A stretch of DNA of 64,000 nt, from NCBI RefSeq assembly GCF_004362805.1, contig NZ_SNYF01000005.1, positions 496,001-560,000 of the forward strand. The letters run 5' to 3'. A program made the position numbers and the translations under genes. Below are positions 61,870 to 64,000 of the stretch, piece after piece. Positions within the stretch are counted from its first letter, which is position 1, and each line of letters opens with the position of its first letter. The stretch is from Algoriphagus boseongensis (GTDB lineage Bacteria > Bacteroidota > Bacteroidia > Cytophagales > Cyclobacteriaceae). The notes under the pieces are model-generated. The model saw only the letters and a program-made list of their open reading frames with translations, made no database searches and was not told the origin of the DNA.

Positions 61870-62970
61870 ATGAACCCTAGCACTAGATTTCTTTTTTTGA
61901 TTTGGATTGGCTTGTTGTTTCCATTGATTTCAAATGGGCAGAATAAACCTGTACCTAAGCTGATTTGGAAAGTAAATAGAATTGACTTGGGAACTTTGCT
62001 TGAAGAACAAGGATCACCTGAAGTTGAATTTGAATTTACCTATACCCAGGATTCCCTATTCTTTATAGAGGATATTTGGACAGAATGCGGGTGCACTACC
62101 GTGGAGTATCCCAAGGATACCATGGTCGCAGGTCAAAGTGGAAAAATCAAAGTCTCATTTGATCCAACGTCCTCCTCGGGTTTTTTCACCAAACTCATTG
62201 TCGTTAAAGGAAACCTTCAGGGAGTTCAGGATTCCCTGTATTTAGACGGTGTATCAATTCCCTATCCTTCAAATCCTGAGCGAGCATATCCAGCACGGAT
62301 GGGTAGCCTTGGGTTTCGGTTGAGAAAAATCAACATGGGGGAAGTTTTTGACAATGAGCCTAAAATCAAGTTTGTTGAATTTTTCAATTTTGGAACAGAG
62401 GTCCTGGAAAAAAATGATTTCCAAGCAGAAACTCCTTCTTATATCCAGATTGAGCAGGTCCAACAAATGATTCGACCTCAGGAAAGAGGTTTGCTCAAAA
62501 TCCAGTACGAAAGCAATGCTAGAAAAGGCGATTTGGGTTTCTATGAAGATGCTCTTCCTTTAAAATGGGAGAGTGTTTCTGGAAGTGAGATTAACTTGGA
62601 AATTATTGCGGACCTTTTTGAATATTTTCCTCCAGTTCAAAAATCTGAACTCAATCAATTGCCTCAATTGTTAATTAGTCAAAAGGAAGTTGACCTGAAA
62701 GAAATCAGTCCCAATTCTCTTGTTCATCGAAAAGTGACTTTATCAAATCCAGGTCGGTCTACCTTGGAAATACGTAAGATTCAGGGGAACTGTGAATGCC
62801 TGAAAATTGAAGCCCCTAAGCAAAGTTTGGCACCTGGAGAGAGCATAGAACTAATGTTAACCTTTGATCCTGTAGGTAGAAAAGGAATTGACCAAAGAAA
62901 TATTTATATCTTTAGTAATGATCCCGTTAATCCTGTTCAGTTGATTGTGCTGAAGAGTAGGATAGAATAG
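61870..62970 (+). CDS. Secreted DUF1573 protein (two domains)
   Basis: A 366-residue exported protein with a signal peptide (MNPSTRFLFLIWIGLLFPLISNGQ, cut near residue 24). Two Ig-like DUF1573 domains are visible: residues about 30-120 (IDLGTLLEEQGSPEVEFEFTY...IWTECGCTTVEYPKD, GQSGKIKVSFDPTSSSG) and about 265-365 (EVDLKEISPNSLVHRKVTLSNPG, IQGNCECLKIE, LAPGESIELMLTFDPVGRKG). The conserved cysteine doublets (CGC, CEC) are typical of the domain. The protein probably sits in the periplasm or at the outer membrane, with unknown function. ATG at 61870 is chosen over a TTG five codons earlier because it gives a clean signal peptide. Confidence 0.85.
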   Translation: MNPSTRFLFLIWIGLLFPLISNGQNKPVPKLIWKVNRIDLGTLLEEQGSPEVEFEFTYTQDSLFFIEDIWTECGCTTVEYPKDTMVAGQSGKIKVSFDPTSSSGFFTKLIVVKGNLQGVQDSLYLDGVSIPYPSNPERAYPARMGSLGFRLRKINMGEVFDNEPKIKFVEFFNFGTEVLEKNDFQAETPSYIQIEQVQQMIRPQERGLLKIQYESNARKGDLGFYEDALPLKWESVSGSEINLEIIADLFEYFPPVQKSELNQLPQLLISQKEVDLKEISPNSLVHRKVTLSNPGRSTLEIRKIQGNCECLKIEAPKQSLAPGESIELMLTFDPVGRKGIDQRNIYIFSNDPVNPVQLIVLKSRIE

Positions 62971-63006
62971 ACACTGTATTTTTCTTAACTATTTGAAATT
63001 CTAAAA

Positions 63007-64000
63007 ATGAATTGGTCTTATAAAACTAAACTTTGGTTGCCAATTTTGTCTTTTTTGGTCATTTGCCTGACATTCAGTAATGCCTTGGCAGGTAAAAAAT
63101 ATGCCGCTCCAAATGGTTCAGATTCTGCAAACGGACTTTCTGAATCCACTCCTTTAAGTTTGAGTAAAGCCTTCTCATCATCCTCTCCCTTAGTCCCTGG
63201 GGATACTCTTTATTTATTGGACGGAGTTTATGAAGGGAATTTTGTTTTGGATAAAAGTGGGACCGCAGCAAAGCCAATTTACATATTGCCAAAGAGCGAA
63301 GGTAAAGCGATTATTGATGCCGGTAAAAATAGGACTTCTGGAACCGGTATAATAGTCAACGCCTCTAATGTTTGGATTATAGGGATTCATGTTACTTCTT
63401 CCTCTTTAAATAAAAGAGAAGACTTAGGACAGTCCGTTCCTTATGAATCAGGAATTGTGGTTTTTGGTCCCAATGTAAAACTGATCAATTGCTGGATTTA
63501 TGATATTCCAGGTGGTGGCCTAGAACTTTGGAGACCTGCTCTAAATTTGGAGGTCTATGGTTGTGTTATATTTAATAATGGCAGCCAAAGTTCTACTAGA
63601 GGAACTGGACATGGAATGTATATTCAACATGATGAGCCTGATTTTCCAAAAATTATTCGAAATAATTTCGTTTTTCAAAATGCTTCTCAGGGGATAAATA
63701 TTTTTACCACTAATCCTCCTAATGGTGGAGTTTTGGTTTTTGAAAATACATCTTTTAATACTGGTGCGATTGCTGATTTTAATGGTTTGCTCTTCAGGCC
63801 TCCTCATAATTTTACCGTGGGGTCTGAGAATAATTTGAGTTTTTCCATCAGGGCCTATGATAATGTTTTCTATTCTGATCTCCAGAATGGCCGACTTACC
63901 AAAGATCAAGTGAGCAATGTAACACTGGGAAGAAACTATCAACCAAATCAAGATTTTCAGTTTTATAATAATACACTTTATGGGGGTGGAAATCAGGTTG
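63007..64000 (+). CDS. Right-handed parallel beta-helix protein (N-terminal part)
   Basis: Open from ATG at 63007 to the end of the window, at least 331 codons; the 3' end is outside. A signal peptide (to about residue 29, FSNALAGKK) is followed by AAPNGSDSANGLSESTPLSLSKAF, the start typical of pectate-lyase-like beta-helix proteins. Coils include LYLLDGVYEGNFVL, GIIVNASNVWIIGIHVTSSS, GIVVFGPNVKLINCWIYDIPGGGLELW, RNNFVFQNASQGINIF and NNTLYGGGN. The rungs repeat about every 20-25 residues. It probably binds or cleaves a polysaccharide outside the cell, with no catalytic residue assignable. It follows the DUF1573 gene after 36 bases and may share its transcript. Confidence 0.82.
   Translation, partial: MNWSYKTKLWLPILSFLVICLTFSNALAGKKYAAPNGSDSANGLSESTPLSLSKAFSSSSPLVPGDTLYLLDGVYEGNFVLDKSGTAAKPIYILPKSEGKAIIDAGKNRTSGTGIIVNASNVWIIGIHVTSSSLNKREDLGQSVPYESGIVVFGPNVKLINCWIYDIPGGGLELWRPALNLEVYGCVIFNNGSQSSTRGTGHGMYIQHDEPDFPKIIRNNFVFQNASQGINIFTTNPPNGGVLVFENTSFNTGAIADFNGLLFRPPHNFTVGSENNLSFSIRAYDNVFYSDLQNGRLTKDQVSNVTLGRNYQPNQDFQFYNNTLYGGGNQV

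Noticed and set aside
63074-63951. Two minus-strand frames of 72 and 136 codons
   Set aside because: They are antisense to a clear beta-helix coding frame that continues past the window edge.
1-64000. Mobile elements, phage genes, toxin-antitoxin pairs, restriction or CRISPR systems
   Set aside because: No transposase, integrase, repeat-spacer array, nuclease-methylase pair or recognisable toxin was found in any frame examined.

Overview
The window is a contiguous stretch of a Bacteroidota chromosome, most likely order Cytophagales (Algoriphagus/Cyclobacteriaceae-like). This assignment is inferred from four things. The base composition is AT-leaning and start codons lack Shine-Dalgarno sequences. 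Several promoters fit the Bacteroidota pattern TTTG-N19/20-TAnnTTTG. Lipoproteins carry a Cys followed by acidic residues. The gene content includes DUF4412, DUF1573, zinc-less Sir2, long IcmF and PSCyt1/DUF1501 proteins. No rRNA, tRNA, insertion sequence, phage or CRISPR array was seen, and no intergenic gap reaches 300 bases. Both ends cut genes: a serine hydrolase at the left edge (minus strand) and a parallel beta-helix protein at the right edge (plus strand).

Layout, left to right. Positions 1-8.7 kb hold a serine hydrolase/flavin monooxygenase pair, a Sir2 deacylase, an outer-membrane protein, topA, a phosphohistidine phosphatase and a sugar kinase/sugar porter pair. Positions 9-17 kb form one plus-strand unit: icmF (isobutyryl-CoA mutase), an OsmC protein, a 79-residue unknown, a Cache-domain lipoprotein and a hybrid histidine kinase, closed by a strong terminator. 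Positions 17-26 kb carry an acyl-transferase E2, folA-SDR-cinA, DUF4412, namZ-fmt, a LolE-like permease and a polyprenol-phosphate glycosyltransferase.

Positions 26-33 kb hold an ATP-grasp protein, a TPR lipoprotein and hisGDCB. The his operon is preceded by a promoter and a short leader peptide with six His codons within ten positions, which suggests attenuation control. Positions 32.6-44 kb are accessory: an S9 peptidase, DUF4287/DUF5655, an endonuclease/exonuclease/phosphatase protein, an HGSNAT-like membrane acyltransferase, an S8 lipoprotein protease, an adenylate cyclase-TPR protein and a GH20 hexosaminidase. Positions 44-50.7 kb are a tight minus-strand cluster of the type best known from Planctomycetes (PSCyt1/DUF1549/DUF1553, DUF1501, membrane cytochrome-LRR protein) plus a SIS-domain protein.

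Positions 50.8-56.5 kb are the lipid/translation block (pdxA, DUF177-rpmF, fabH-efp-accB-accC). It has two recognisable promoters, terminators, a palindromic operator-like site in the fabH leader and a hairpin between efp and accB. Positions 56.6-61.8 kb hold rsmA-mgtE-dehydrogenase, greA, a HIT protein and trpS. greA has a clear promoter followed by a complete terminator-like hairpin before its start codon, so its leader probably yields a short terminated RNA. The window ends with a DUF1573 protein and the truncated beta-helix protein.

The most unusual regulatory signals are the greA leader terminator, the his leader peptide, the fabH palindrome and the efp/accB hairpin. The most unusual gene sets are the Planctomycete-type cluster and the IcmF-to-sensor-kinase unit.
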